From: Asterella californica
Taxonomy: Eukaryota; Streptophyta; Marchantiopsida; Marchantiales; Aytoniaceae
Direction of reading: 5' to 3'
DNA: 64,000 bases
Assembly: GCA_036924285.1 (NCBI GenBank)
Contig: JAYKYS010000008.1
Coordinates: 17,283,001 to 17,347,000, forward strand
Below are positions 36,401 through 47,394 of the stretch, one piece after another. The translations under genes and the position numbers were made by a program. The notes under the pieces are model-generated. The model did not search any database, had not been told where the DNA came from, and saw only the letters and a program-made list of their open reading frames with translations. The number at the start of each line of letters is the position of its first letter. Position 1 is the stretch's first letter.

Positions 36401-39103
36401 GATAGGAAGACCATGGCTGTATACTGCAAATGTAAATACCGACTGGAGAAGGCATCGTTTGAGATTTCCCAATCCTACACCCAAGCCAGGTGAGAAGACT
36501 AAGGTCTCGCTTCCTTGGAAGAAGATTGGACATCAAGGTGAAACTCCGTCTACGACAGAGGGGTACACTTCACAAGACTCAGTTGCGTCTTCTGACAGTG
36601 ATGAACGGTATAATGAGTTTGTGGTGAATAACTTGTGTACTACAGAAGTAGCAGAAATAGCAGAAGACGTGATCTGTGGATACATTGAGTGCTACGAGAT
36701 TGCGGAGTAAGAGCTTCCAGAAGACGAAAGTATCGTCTTCCCTTCGGAAGATCCGATAGTTGGTCTTCCAGAAGACGAATCCGAACCAGAAGAAGCTCCC
36801 AAACCGGAATACTTTGGTGCCAGTGAGTACAGTCACACTGAAGGAATGATAAACCCGGATGATCTTCAAGAGATGGAGGTTGCTCCTGGGAAGAAGCTGA
36901 AGCTTTCCAAGGTGATCAAGGGCCAACAGTTGGAAGACTTTCGAGAACTTCTGACGGAGTTCCAGGATGTCTTCGCATGGACCATAGAAGACATGAAGGG
37001 CATACCTCGAGAGCTGGGAGAACATCGGATTGACTTGCTGGAGGGCGTTGTTCCTGCACGGCAGAGGCAGTATCGGCTCAACCCCAAGTACTCGCTTCTA
37101 GTGAAGGATCAGATCGACCAATATCTGAAGGCAGGAGTCATCTTCCCAGTACTTAGCAATGAGTGGGTAGCTCTTATCGTCATCGTGCCGAAGAAGCAGA
37201 CAAGGAAGATCCGAGTATGTCAGGACTTCCGGAAGCTGAACTTGGCCACGAAGAAGGATCATCACCCTTTACCATTCGCCGACTCCGTGTTAGACCAAGT
37301 AGCAGGACATGAGTTCTACAACTTCCTGGATGGGTATTCTGGGTACAACCAAGTTTCAATCAGAGAAGAAGACAAGTCAAAAACCACTTTCACTACTGAT
37401 TGAGGCACGTACACGTACAATCAAATGCCGTTTGGTTTATGCAACGCACCCGCCACATTCCAGAGATTGATGATTACAATCTTCAAGGAGTATCTTCGCA
37501 CTTTCATGGAGATCTTCTTGGATGATTTTTGCGTGTTTGGATCGAAAGAAGATCACTTGATATTTCTAAGGAAGTGTTTTCTGAAGTGTAGAGAACATCG
37601 TTTGGCTCTTCACCCTAAGAAGTGCTTCTTTGGTATGTCAGAGGGAATCTTGCTAGGACATAGAATTTCCGGAAGAGGTATAGAAGTCGACTGTGCTAAG
37701 GTGGAAGTTATCATGAAACTTCACCCACCTGCTAACCTGACTCCGTTGAGAAGCTTCCTTGGCAACGTAGGATACTATAGGAGGTTTATTGACAGGTACG
37801 TAGAGGTAGCAAGAAGACTCACTAAGTTGCTGAAGAAGGACGAACCATATATTTGGTCTTCTGAGCAGCAAGAAGCATTCGAAGAAATGAAGAGACTTCT
37901 ATCGGAATCCCCTGTCCTAAGGCCACCTGATTGGGAAAGAGTCTTCCATATCTATGTGGATGTTTCTGCTTTCGCCATAGGGGTGGTGTTGAGTCAGAAA
38001 GATGAGAAGAAGAAGGATTATCCCATCTACTATGCGGGAAGACAACTCAGTGATGCAGAGAAGAAATACTCGACAACTGAAAAGGAGTGTCTTGGTATGA
38101 TTTACTCCTGTAGGAAGTTTAGACACTATCTTCTAGCAAACCCGTTTGTCTTCTATGTGGATCATTTTTCTTTGAAACATCTTGTAAAGAAAGCAGATTT
38201 GTCTGGGAGGATAGCTAGGTGGATTCTCCTACTCCAAGAATTTACTTACACAGTTGAGTACAGACCTGGAAGACATCATGTTAATGCTGACTACCTATCC
38301 AGATTAGAGACAGAACGACGAGAAGATGAAGTGGAAGACGAGTTTCCTGATGAGAAGTTGTTTTCAGTTTTCGTAGAGACACTTTCATCTGAGGGGGGGC
38401 GTACCGCCTGCTTCCCAGAAGACGAGACTAGATCTTCTGATCCAGTCTTTGCGACTTCCACAGAAGAGTCGATCTTCAAGGACTTGAGGAAGTTCTTGGA
38501 AGACCAACAGTACCCCGAGGGATTGGATGCGGAGCAGAAGGCTGTCTTCTTACACAAGGCAGGTCCTTATGCCATCTTCCAGGGTATCCTGTTTCGGAAG
38601 GGACATGACGAGAAGCTAAGGAGATGCCTTGAGCCTTCAGAGATTAAACCAGTGATCACAGGTCTTCACTACGAAGATGCTGGGGGTCACTACGGGCTGA
38701 AAACCACAGTGAAGAAGATGTTAGACGCCGGATACTGATGGCCGACCATGTACCGAGACACTTTTCAGGAGATCAGGAAGTGCGATGCGTGTCAGAGGGT
38801 GGGAAGACCGACAGCTACGACAAGGTGGCCTCTTACTCCTATTCTTCTGCTTGCTCCGTTCGAAAAGTGAGGAATCGACTTTGTGAGTCCTATCGCCCCG
38901 GTGGCAAGAAGAACACGAGCACGGTACATCTTAATAGCTACCGACTATGCTACCAAGATGATGGAAGGCGAAGCCACAAGGAAGAACGATGCCGCAATAG
39001 TAGCCAGGTTCCTTTGGCACAACATCATCACTAGGTACGGATGTCCGCTGGAATTGGTGTCAGATAGGGGTACTCATTTCTTAAATGAGACTATCTCTCT
39101 CCT
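33463..39103 (+). pseudogene. Element B gag-pol (family 1), cut in integrase by C
   Basis: The order is gag, protease, RT, RNase H, integrase. Gag has a capsid block (AFLKRFRGVGYDRMTLIELQ) and three zinc knuckles: CNLCNSSGHTRDQC, then CNNCGET with a stop, then CGNCKEAGHFTRNC. The protease motif is VPIDSGSEVNIM near 36180. RT has FLDDFCVFG near 37515. RNase H ends with HHVNADYLSR. Integrase runs to RGTHFLNETISLL. Stops fall at 33982, 34441, 35151, 36708, 37401, 38736 and 38868, with a frameshift near 34480. Most replace a W or Q codon kept in element C. The reading frame ends at 39103, where the inverted LTR of C begins; the rest of integrase and the 3' LTR should lie beyond the window. Confidence 0.9.
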
Positions 39104-40614
39104 TGTAGTGACGAAGGATTTCTCCTTTTGCCCATTTAGTATACAAGATATCGTTCCCACAGAGGATTTGCACAAGTAACGCTGCTCTAAGTTCTAAGAT
39201 CTGCTCAAACACACAAACACACTGGTTTTGCCTAGAAATCCCGTCTTCTCACAAAAAACCACACAAAACCACACGTCTTCCAGTTACGCCAAATGGTGCT
39301 CTGGACCCAAACAAACAACTACCAATTACAATATCACACAACTATTCACAAAGAAGCTCGGGAAGACGAACTTCCTGCTTCCAGGTTGCTTCTTCCGGTC
39401 TTCTCGATACCGTCTTCCCGAAGCGATTCTCGTCTTTTGGGGGTTTAGCTCGTCTTCTCACACCTCCAGAAGGCTGTCTGGCTTCGCAGAAGTCGACTAG
39501 TAACAGTCGTTACACCTTATTCTCACACTCACATTCCAACGGGGTGGATCGATCACATGGTGTATGCCCCCTGTAGCCTTCCCAGGCTTCTGCCTATGGA
39601 AGTTGTCTTCCTGCAGCACTACAACGACATTCACCTTCACGGAAGCTCAATAAAAGTATCGGAAGCTCACTAGAAGAAGATAAGAAGATGGAGAAGATGA
39701 GGGAAGATGGGAAGAAGAAGAAATCCAAACAAGAGAAAACAAGATGAAAAAGGGCAATTAAGATTCCGACAGGCTTCTAGTCCGGATCCTGACTAACAAG
39801 CCATCCCTGCTTGTAATAGTTTGGGGAGGAAGACAACAAACGTGAGTACTGTAGCACCGTCTTCTACTCGAGGATGTCGTCTTCTGTTGCGGGAAGAAGT
39901 CTTCTTTCTTCTTCACTTCGCTGCTCTGACTGCTCTGTCTTCTGTGATCACTTACCCAGAAGACCGTTCGTACGTAGATCCCAAGTGCTCTACTGAACGA
40001 GTCAAGCTACACTCCACAACTGTTGACATTCACCGTCACTCAAGAAGAACACTTCTCATGCACAATTGGGAGCGAATTCAATACATTCCACCACCCAGAA
40101 GACATGAGCGAAGCTGCTGCACTCAAATCCACAATCTATTCTCCGAGAAGAAGTCACAATGGTATTGGGAAGCTCACTCCCTCTACTTCCTGCGTCTACT
40201 CCTCGACATACCAGTCTAACTAACAGGACTGCACGAGGATGCCGTTCCCTGTACCTAGACTGTCCCTGCTCTAATGTGTCTCTCCTGCCTGCATGTAGAA
40301 TCGGTGTGTATGTTCAGTTACTGCCGAATTCTACAGAACTGGCAGAGCTCTTAGAGAGCTTTTCTCCTACCATGCTATCCTACTTAACCATCTGCCTTGG
40401 GAGGCGACCACCAGGGAGAGAGAGAGAGGCGCTGACAAGAGGTGGTCACCTCACATGCATGCGGTCCCTCTTCCCAATTAGCCCTCCACTGTATTACTCC
40501 TACGCTACCTATGCTGCCACATGGAGTCCTAACTATTTTTACATGGAAAACTGCCACCCTTAAGATAGCATGTCCAATCCTACTAAATCTGGAAGTGTCG
40601 ATTGAGTTTGCTAA

Positions 40615-42401
40615 CTACTCTGATTGCTCGGTGACAATCTCTACATGATCTGCTCCTACCGGAGCTACTACCTCGACTTCTGATGGGCTGGGAAGCCCTG
40701 CACTTACCTCGGGTACCACTGAGGTAGCTTCCCTCTCCTCGCTCTTCGCTGGCCTTGCTATTTCTGCGGCTGCGTCTTCCTCGGCTTCGACTTCGGAAGA
40801 CGGAATGGTCTTTTGGGAAGACGAGTCGAATGGTGCGTCTTCGGTCTTCTGAGGCACAGATGCAGTACTAGGGACCATGGCGATCTCATAGGGGTCCGGG
40901 GAAGTCGCTTCCTCCACGCGGAATACCTGGGAAGACGGCTCGTCTTCCTGTCTTCCAGAAGACATCATGTCTTCCGGGGCGTCTTCTGGAGTCTTCTCGT
41001 CTTCCAACGCTGTCACCACCAAGTGTACAGCGAGATCGAACTCCTCCTTCTCCATTCCGGATCCAGTCGAGGGTGCTGGGGCTTGGGAAGATGCGGTTGC
41101 AGGTGTCGGAAGTGAGGGAAGACCATAAAGTGTCTTCACTCCTTCTATCTGTCTATCCAGGTACCTGAACATGCTATCTCTGCATTCCACCAACCTCGTC
41201 TTGGACTCGCTGTCCCATTCCCTAGCTAAGGTAAGTAACTTCTTACCCGCGGTGAAGTTGAACTTCTTCCGAAGCGCTTCTACCGACTGAGCTAGCATCT
41301 TCTGTGCACGGGCCTCTGCTGCTTCCTTCTGCGTCTTCTTTGTTGCAGCTCGCGCTTCTGCGGCTTCTCGCTGCATCTTCCAAGTGGTCTGCTCTTCTGC
41401 GAGGCTAGTGATCTTCTCCCGTACTCGGAGAACTTCCTGATCACGCTGCTGTACTCGCGTCTGCAACTCCTGGTTGCTCTTCCAAAGTTGTATCGACTCC
41501 TTGGCAGAAGCGGCTGCTTCCGCCTTGTACCTGGCTGCAAGCTTCTCCGTAGTGCGGAGACTAGCTTCCAAAGACTCCGTCTTCTGCTGGCTGTCTTCCT
41601 GTCGTAGCAAGGTGCGCAGGCCGAATCCAGGCTGTAAGGGCTTCTCCTGTGCCCTCGCTCTCCTTTCCAACAACTCCATAGCGGGCTGGATCTCCTTCTG
41701 GAAGTAGGCACTGAACTCCTTCAGTCGTCTTCCTGCAGAAGACAAGTTCATCCCCACCACTCGCTCGATGTTGTCGACTTCGTCTTCTAGAGGCAAGGGA
41801 GCTCTTCCACCACTACGGCCTTCATCTTCTGCGCACGAGAAGAAGCTACTCTTCTCATCTTCCGGGGTGGAAGACTCCTCGTGGCAAGAGCGGCTCTCCT
41901 CTTTGCGCTTCCTCGCATCGCAGTAGGAGTGCCCATCCATCCTTCGTCTTCTGGAGTCTTCGGAAGACTCCCAGGTGTTACAGAAGTTGTCTTCTGCTCC
42001 GATCGGGTACTCAGTAAGTCTTCCTCCGAGTCCAACTCCGATCCTGAATGGATGAGGGAGATGGGTGTCCTCGGTACACTTCTTTGGTCCATCTTCCTCA
42101 CTGGCGTGGCGTCTTTCGACCCACTAGACTCGTCTTCCCTCACCAGAAGCGTCTTGTGGTGAGAGCCGGGCCTCAGCTGTGGCATCAGAGTGGGAGAGGG
42201 CGTTGCTGCTGCCTCTCGGTCATCGTCTTCCGAGGTCTCCTCCTTCACCTCCTGTCGCTCCGTTGGCCCATACACTGCCGGCTGATCTTCCCTAAGATCC
42301 CTCATGGCTACATACAAGTAGCAGAAGAAGGGCGTCAAATGTCCTCCCGTCGGGGTACCCAAGTATGCTAGCTCCGTCTGTACATAGTTGTGGATGTACG
42401 C
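40615..42401 (-). pseudogene. LTR-borne ORF, copy C 3' LTR, C-terminal three quarters
   Basis: The minus-strand frame continues from the D insertion point (YIHNYVQTELAYL near the edge) through the acidic linker, the basic patch PPRKMRRVASSRAQK, the coiled coil, the KKFNFTAGKKLLTLAREWD block and the acidic tail to the stop after EQSE. One base is missing near 41800 compared with copy A (GAGCTC for GAGGCTC), which breaks the frame between the basic patch and the coiled coil. From the break to the stop it is open for more than 390 codons. The other end of the gene lies at 52496-53020 beyond element D. Confidence 0.78.
42398..42401. repeat. Left target duplication of element D (ACGC)
   Basis: ACGC precedes TGTCGTGTCG and recurs at 52492-52495. 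Copies A and B show the uninterrupted site as GTACGCG (reverse complement of CGCGTAC), which confirms that a single ACGC was duplicated. Confidence 0.88.
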
Positions 42402-44424
42402 TGTCGTGTCGTGGACCGGCTCCTACTTGAAATTCAAACTTCGATACTTGTTGCTCCAAAGACACTCATGAGAAGACAAGCTAGGCCCCAGCTTACGGGC
42501 TTTTGGCACAATCTCAGATCTCCATTTTCATCACATAGATGGGTAGAGCTCCTTGTCAGCTTTCCAAAGGCACTTTGTCTACTTCGTTTGGACGCCTAGT
42601 GGAGAAGTTACAGGACTCGAAAGATGGAGAAAATAAGCTAGGCCCCAGCTTACGGGTTTTTGGCACCACTTCGGATCTTCGTTCTTATCGCACCAGTGGA
42701 TAGAGCTCCTTGTCAGCATTCCATAGGCACTTTGTCTACTTCGTTTGGACGCATAGTGAAGAAGTTACAGGACTCGAAAGATGGAGAAAACAAGCTAGGC
42801 CCCAGCTTACGAGCTTTTGGCGCAACTTCGGATCTTTACTTTTATCGCATAGATGGATAGAGCTCGTTGTCAGCTTTCCATGGGCATCTTGTTTATTTCG
42901 TTTGGACATCCAGAGAAGAAGTTATGCGATTCGGAAAAAGGTAAAATCAAGCTAGGCCCCTAGTTACTTGCTGACTGGGTATTTAGGGCTTCAGGCGTTA
43001 TATCAAACACGCAAGGGGCCTGCTTCTTATTATTGAGAGTTGAACTTCGTACGTACAGACTGTTGCAAGGGGGCTGCTTAAGGGGCTTGCTTGTTCCTGC
43101 GACCTGTCGGTGGATGTTTTGGAGAATTGGGAAGTCCAATACACGCGCGCAAGGTGTCATCGGGTTCAGATCTGTGCAGGCTACGCACAGGTTAAGACGG
43201 TTCTTGAAGAGACGGATCGGGGGTTGTGTTCTGGGAGAAATTGAGACGCAGGGAGCAGAATTGGGGTTTTCAGTTACCTGTGAAGGAGAGTTGGACCGTT
43301 CGGGCCGTTCCGGAGTCCAAACTTGCTGTCCTTGGATCCATCGGGATCAGAACAACGAGTTCTTCAGGAAATTGAAGACGATACAAAGTTTTATCGGGCG
43401 GTTTGAGAGTTGTGAGAGAAATTGGCTCGCAGGGAAGCGCTTGCGTCAGGTTTTCATCGCCTGCGACCTGAGATTGGATTGTTCTTCGCGATCGGTGAGC
43501 CAAGCTCTTCGTTCTTGGTGCCTACGCGATCAGGGAGTCCTCATGTACGCATAGGAGAAGACTGTAAGTGAATTGGATTGTTGGTTTGGGTGTGGTGAGC
43601 AAATTTGAGCCGCAGGGAGCCGATTTACGTCAGTTTTTTGTAGCCTGCGACCAAATTTCTCGAGTAGTTTTGCAAGGGGAACTCCAAACGGCTTGTTTGG
43701 AGTCTTGTTGGGTTCAGAGTAGCCAGATCTACCTACCAGCGAAGACGGATATCAGTTTAGACGATCCGTTTGTGCGGTGTGAGCGGTTTTAAGCCGCAGG
43801 GAGGAGTTTTTGAAGGTTCGGTCACCTGCGACCGAAAATTAGCGATATCTCAACTATCGGGAGCCGGATCTGAAGGTTTCTTGGGCCAACGGAGTCAGGG
43901 AAGGAGACCCTATCAACATTTGAAGATCGTTTGGCGAAAGGAGAAAGTTCCCAGATAGGTCTTTTTCGGTTCCTTCGCTACAGGTTTCGTCCTTTTGAGT
44001 TCGTTAAGGACTTAGTTGGTTGTGTATGGCTTGTGGTAGCTAGCTTTAGCCAAGAGCTAGTGTGTGGATGTGGTTTGGACTTGGGTTTGGATCGCATGAT
44101 ACTGTTGTGGCTCTGGTTGTTAGCAAAGAGAAGTTCCTCTTGCTTTGAGCTACGTTTTGGCGATTTCAGACTAGGGTTACGTTTCAGGGGTTTGTTTTAA
44201 GGCTTCTGAAGTAGGTTACAGACCGCTCTGGTCTTTTCCTCAGTTTTGTGCTGTTTGGAGAAAGAATCGACAGTGTACATACTTTCAGAGTGGTATATAT
44301 CGCAGCATTCCTTTTTCGTGGTTGTTCTTCTCTGTCTTGTCTCTGTTTGGCACACAGCATCTCCACAGCCAGGAACCTCGCGTTTTCCTGGACATCCTTC
44401 ACGCACAAAATATCCGACACGATA
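42402..44424 (+). mobile_element. Element D, 5' LTR (2023 bp)
   Basis: It begins TGTCGTGTCG and ends CGACACGATA, nearly perfect inverted ends. It is the same length as the 3' LTR at 50469-52491. I found six single-base differences by eye, which implies a recent insertion. It contains three and a part copies of a 157-bp tandem unit. No convincing coding sequence is present. Confidence 0.95.
42478..42960 (+). repeat. 157-bp tandem repeat in the D 5' LTR
   Basis: Units start with AAGCTAGGCCCC at 42478, 42635, 42792 and 42949, exactly 157 bp apart; the fourth is only a stub. The same array is in the 3' LTR from 50545. Each unit carries GGCCCCAGCTTA, GAGCTC-TTGTCAGC and CTTCGTTTGGAC-type words. 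Confidence 0.92.
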
Positions 44425-44443
44425 TGGTGGTGAACTCGACGTG
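44425..44443 (+). promoter_or_regulatory. Putative primer binding site of element D
   Basis: TGGTGGTGAACTCGACGTG starts directly after the LTR and begins with TGG, as sites complementary to a tRNA CCA end do. I could not identify the tRNA. Confidence 0.65.
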
Positions 44444-44500
44444 AAGGTCTGGGGTGGAGATTTCTTCTGTGTGTGAACTTTGAAGAAGGGATTGGCAGTC

Positions 44501-46927
44501 ATGAGTGGGGATGGGAAAGGTGATGGAGATGGAGCTAGTGGTTCAAGTGGGTTGCCGAAGGTGCAGTTGGATCCAGCGACTGCATCGATGTTCCAAGCTT
44601 TCACTATGTTCTTACGGCAGCAACAATCTGATGAGCGGAAGGAAGCTTTGGCAACAAAGGCGCTACAAGCGGTGGTCAGCAGGATTGACCAGTTTGATGG
44701 AAGAGATGTCTCAAGGTATCTGAGACATTATGTGAAGGAGATGGAGCTGAACCGGGTCTCAGAAGATGAGATGATTGAGACGTTTGAGTTGGCAGCAGCT
44801 CCAGAGATTAGGGATCATGTTAAAATGCTAACGAAGCATTTTAACAAGGATTGGGAGACTTTTGCTCGTGCCTTGATGGATGAGTACTTCTTGGAGGACT
44901 CTGATCGAGTCACCAAGAAGTCATTCTTGGAGTGGGTTGAGCAACCAAGGAAGGGTTTACAAGCTACTGAGTTGCTCAGAGAGTTTGAGAAGCAGTTTTC
45001 ATGGCTGACCAGGATGGAGAAGTTGACGTTGCAGTCCAACAAGACAGAGCTATTTCTTCGGGCTGCAGATGAGAAGTTGCAGGAGAAGCTAGAGGTACTT
45101 CTGGAAGACCGGGAGGAGGACGATGGATTGACCAGCAGCTGGAAGAAGGTTGAGGAAGCTGTTGGTCTGCTTACCAAGAGGGAGCGGAGACGAGAGAAAG
45201 TTCATGTTAGGAGACTGGCGCCAACACATACAGCTGTAACACCTGTTCCTGTAGTCCGATCAGTTCCTGTTGCTAGACAAGTAGTATCTGTTGCTCCAGC
45301 TGTTCCTGTTGTTCCGGTTGTTCCAGTTGTTCAGGCACCCATGGTATCTCCGAAGAAGGATGACTCAAACCTTGAGGAGATATTGCGTGGAATGAGAGAT
45401 CTGCAGATCAAGCTCACCAGATTGGAAGAGAAGGGATCTACAAGTGGAGTAAGACCGGTTGAGAAGCAAGGCTGGATCCAGCGGTGTATCTGGTGCGATG
45501 GTACTGATCATCCGCGCAGAGATTGCAAGGAGTTCACAGATATTCTGCAGCAAGGAGTGATCTTCTGGAAGGATGGGAAGGTAGCGTTGAGGGATACTGG
45601 TGCACTTCTTCAGACCAACTTTGGTAGGGGAGGGATGAAGAAGTTGGTTGAGGACCACCTATCAGCGCAAGCAGTTGCAATGGTGGAAGCTGGAACTTAT
45701 GGCACAAGGGTTGAGGATCAGGCTGAGAGGAGTTTCAACAAGCAAGTTGAGCCAAGTGAGTTGTGGTCATCTGCCATCTCCATGAAACAGAAAGGGAAGA
45801 TGGCACGTGAGACGTTGCAGAGGACAGCTGCAACAATCAGAAGGGATACTGGATGGGAGGATCCGATAGAAGCTCTATCGGTGCATGCGTACATCGCCAA
45901 GAACCAACACGAAGCGTTGTTGGAAGAGAAGAGAAGGCGAGATTCAGAGGATTCAGGAGAAGGGACTTCTTCAAAGAGACAGACTCGAGGGGAGAAGGTT
46001 CGCCAAGAGCTTCGGGATGCAGGAGCTCAAGACCTACCGATGGACGATGCTCCTTCTCCATCGAAGGAGAAATCTCAGAAGGAGAAGGGTAAGCCGGCTG
46101 CGTACAAGCTACAGTCGGATATCGAAGCTTCAACAAACTTGAAGGGAGTCTTGGAAGATCGCATTCTGAATGCGAAGGTGGAGTTTACTTTGAGAGAAGT
46201 GTTAGGCATCGCCAAGCGTGAGTTTCATGATGTCATCATCGATGTCATCAAACGGAAACGACAAATTACGGGTGAGACTGGTTTATCACATGCTTTGGAT
46301 ACTAGGATGTCAGTGGATGAGGAGAGAGAGCTTGCAAGGTGCAGTGTCTATTCTCCAGAGGAAGAAAGAGATCGAAGGCGCAAGGTGCATTTCGAGGATG
46401 AAGAGGAGGATGGGAAGCGGAGCTCAAGTCATTACAGCCACAGTCACTGGGCTCGAGCTACGACGGAGACGTTGGTGAGGATCGAGGACTTGGATGAGCC
46501 GGTGGTTGCTCTGATCGATCATGGATCAGAAATCAACATCATGTCGAAGGAGCTGTACAAGAGGAAGAAGTGGCCGATCGACACAGAGCATGGATGGGTC
46601 ATAAGAGCAGCCAACAACACGAGAGGAGACTTGTATGGAGCTTGTCCAGACATCAGAGTGCGCGTAGGTGATGTTGCTATTGAGCAAAACTTCTTTGTTC
46701 AGGAAGCAACATCATACCCACTCATTCTGGGTCAACCTTTCATCATAGCAACCCGGATGGAGACAAAGGTACTGGACGACGGATCTGCGTATGCTAGGAT
46801 CCGAAGTCAAGATGGGAAGAGAGCGGTACAGTTCTTGACTGTACCGTCCAACCACGAGCGCAACCGAGATCGTTTGAGGGAGAAGCCGCTTCCAAGGATG
46901 AGTGAAGAGTTCAAGGATTTTCGTTGA
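44501..46927 (+). CDS. Element D gag-protease polyprotein
   Basis: I start it at the first ATG, 44501 (MSGDGKGDG), because the frame is open a little further only through a TTG. It is about 808 residues long. The N-terminal 250 residues form the gag capsid region (FDGRDVSRYLRHYV, FLEWVEQPRKGLQATELLRE). A valine-proline linker and a coiled-coil-like helix (LRGMRDLQIKLTRLEEK) follow, then one zinc knuckle, CIWCDGTDHPRRDC. After a charged stretch comes a retropepsin-like protease with active site ALIDHGSEINIM (D-H-G at 46517-46525) and ILGQPFII. It packages element RNA and cleaves the polyprotein. The frame is intact. Pol follows in other frames. The histidine in the active site is also present in element I, so it is a family trait and not damage. 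Confidence 0.9.
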   Translation: MSGDGKGDGDGASGSSGLPKVQLDPATASMFQAFTMFLRQQQSDERKEALATKALQAVVSRIDQFDGRDVSRYLRHYVKEMELNRVSEDEMIETFELAAAPEIRDHVKMLTKHFNKDWETFARALMDEYFLEDSDRVTKKSFLEWVEQPRKGLQATELLREFEKQFSWLTRMEKLTLQSNKTELFLRAADEKLQEKLEVLLEDREEDDGLTSSWKKVEEAVGLLTKRERRREKVHVRRLAPTHTAVTPVPVVRSVPVARQVVSVAPAVPVVPVVPVVQAPMVSPKKDDSNLEEILRGMRDLQIKLTRLEEKGSTSGVRPVEKQGWIQRCIWCDGTDHPRRDCKEFTDILQQGVIFWKDGKVALRDTGALLQTNFGRGGMKKLVEDHLSAQAVAMVEAGTYGTRVEDQAERSFNKQVEPSELWSSAISMKQKGKMARETLQRTAATIRRDTGWEDPIEALSVHAYIAKNQHEALLEEKRRRDSEDSGEGTSSKRQTRGEKVRQELRDAGAQDLPMDDAPSPSKEKSQKEKGKPAAYKLQSDIEASTNLKGVLEDRILNAKVEFTLREVLGIAKREFHDVIIDVIKRKRQITGETGLSHALDTRMSVDEERELARCSVYSPEEERDRRRKVHFEDEEEDGKRSSSHYSHSHWARATTETLVRIEDLDEPVVALIDHGSEINIMSKELYKRKKWPIDTEHGWVIRAANNTRGDLYGACPDIRVRVGDVAIEQNFFVQEATSYPLILGQPFIIATRMETKVLDDGSAYARIRSQDGKRAVQFLTVPSNHERNRDRLREKPLPRMSEEFKDFR

Positions 46928-47394
46928 GTACCACTATAGAGCGGGATTGTGGTGGTGCGCAAGAGAAGGTACTCTCGCTTGATGGAGATAGTGCCTTTTG
47001 TACAGGGTTTATTGGATTTTCAGAGTGTGGGATTGCTGTCTACAAGAAGATAGAAGAGCTGAGAAAAAAAGAACAAAAACATTTGCGTGGTGTTGAGTTG
47101 ATGTTGAAAGAGTTGGGTGAGCTAGAAAGGGATGAATGGATTTCTGGTGTTTATGAAGAGGATGGGTTGGAAGATCCCTTGCGAGAGATCATGTCTATTG
47201 GATGGGAGGATATGGATAAGGTCGTGCAGATTCATTCAAGGGAGGTCTATTCGGTGATCGAATCATTCCGTGCGCCGGAGGTTCGAGTTGAGACAAGGTA
47301 CAAGACAATGGATAGGAAAGTAAAGCCAGTTGTTGGTCCTTTGCCGGAAGACACCAACCAACGATGGATCGAGCTTCAAAGGAGAAGAGTTTGA
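46906..47394 (+). CDS. Element D pol N-terminal linker segment
   Basis: This frame is open from 46906, overlaps the end of gag-protease by 22 nt in the -1 frame and has no ATG at its start. It encodes about 155 residues rich in E, K and R (YKKIEELRKKEQKHLR) with a DKVVQIHSREVYSVIESF block. Element F has a related segment (HSRCIYKEIATYL) directly ahead of its RT, in the same frame as RT. So this is probably the start of pol, made by frameshifting from gag or read through in the intact ancestor. In D it is out of frame with RT, with overlap at 47364-47394, most likely from a small indel. No enzymatic motif is seen. Confidence 0.65.
   Translation, partial: RVQGFSLSTTIERDCGGAQEKVLSLDGDSAFCTGFIGFSECGIAVYKKIEELRKKEQKHLRGVELMLKELGELERDEWISGVYEEDGLEDPLREIMSIGWEDMDKVVQIHSREVYSVIESFRAPEVRVETRYKTMDRKVKPVVGPLPEDTNQRWIELQRRRV

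Larger units (their letters stand above)
39104..42401 (-). mobile_element. Element C, 3' LTR, downstream part
   Basis: The plus strand starts TGTAGTGACGAAGG, the reverse complement of the family 1 LTR end. It is collinear with the 5' LTR of C at 61755-64000 with about 1-2 percent difference judged by eye. Together with 52492-55049 it makes one LTR of about 5852 bp, split by element D. The LTR is inserted in the integrase gene of B; CTCCT at 39099-39103 should be its target duplication. Confidence 0.9.

Noticed and set aside
44480..44500. Upstream TTG as the start of D gag
   Set aside because: Eukaryotic translation normally uses ATG; the first one in frame is at 44501.
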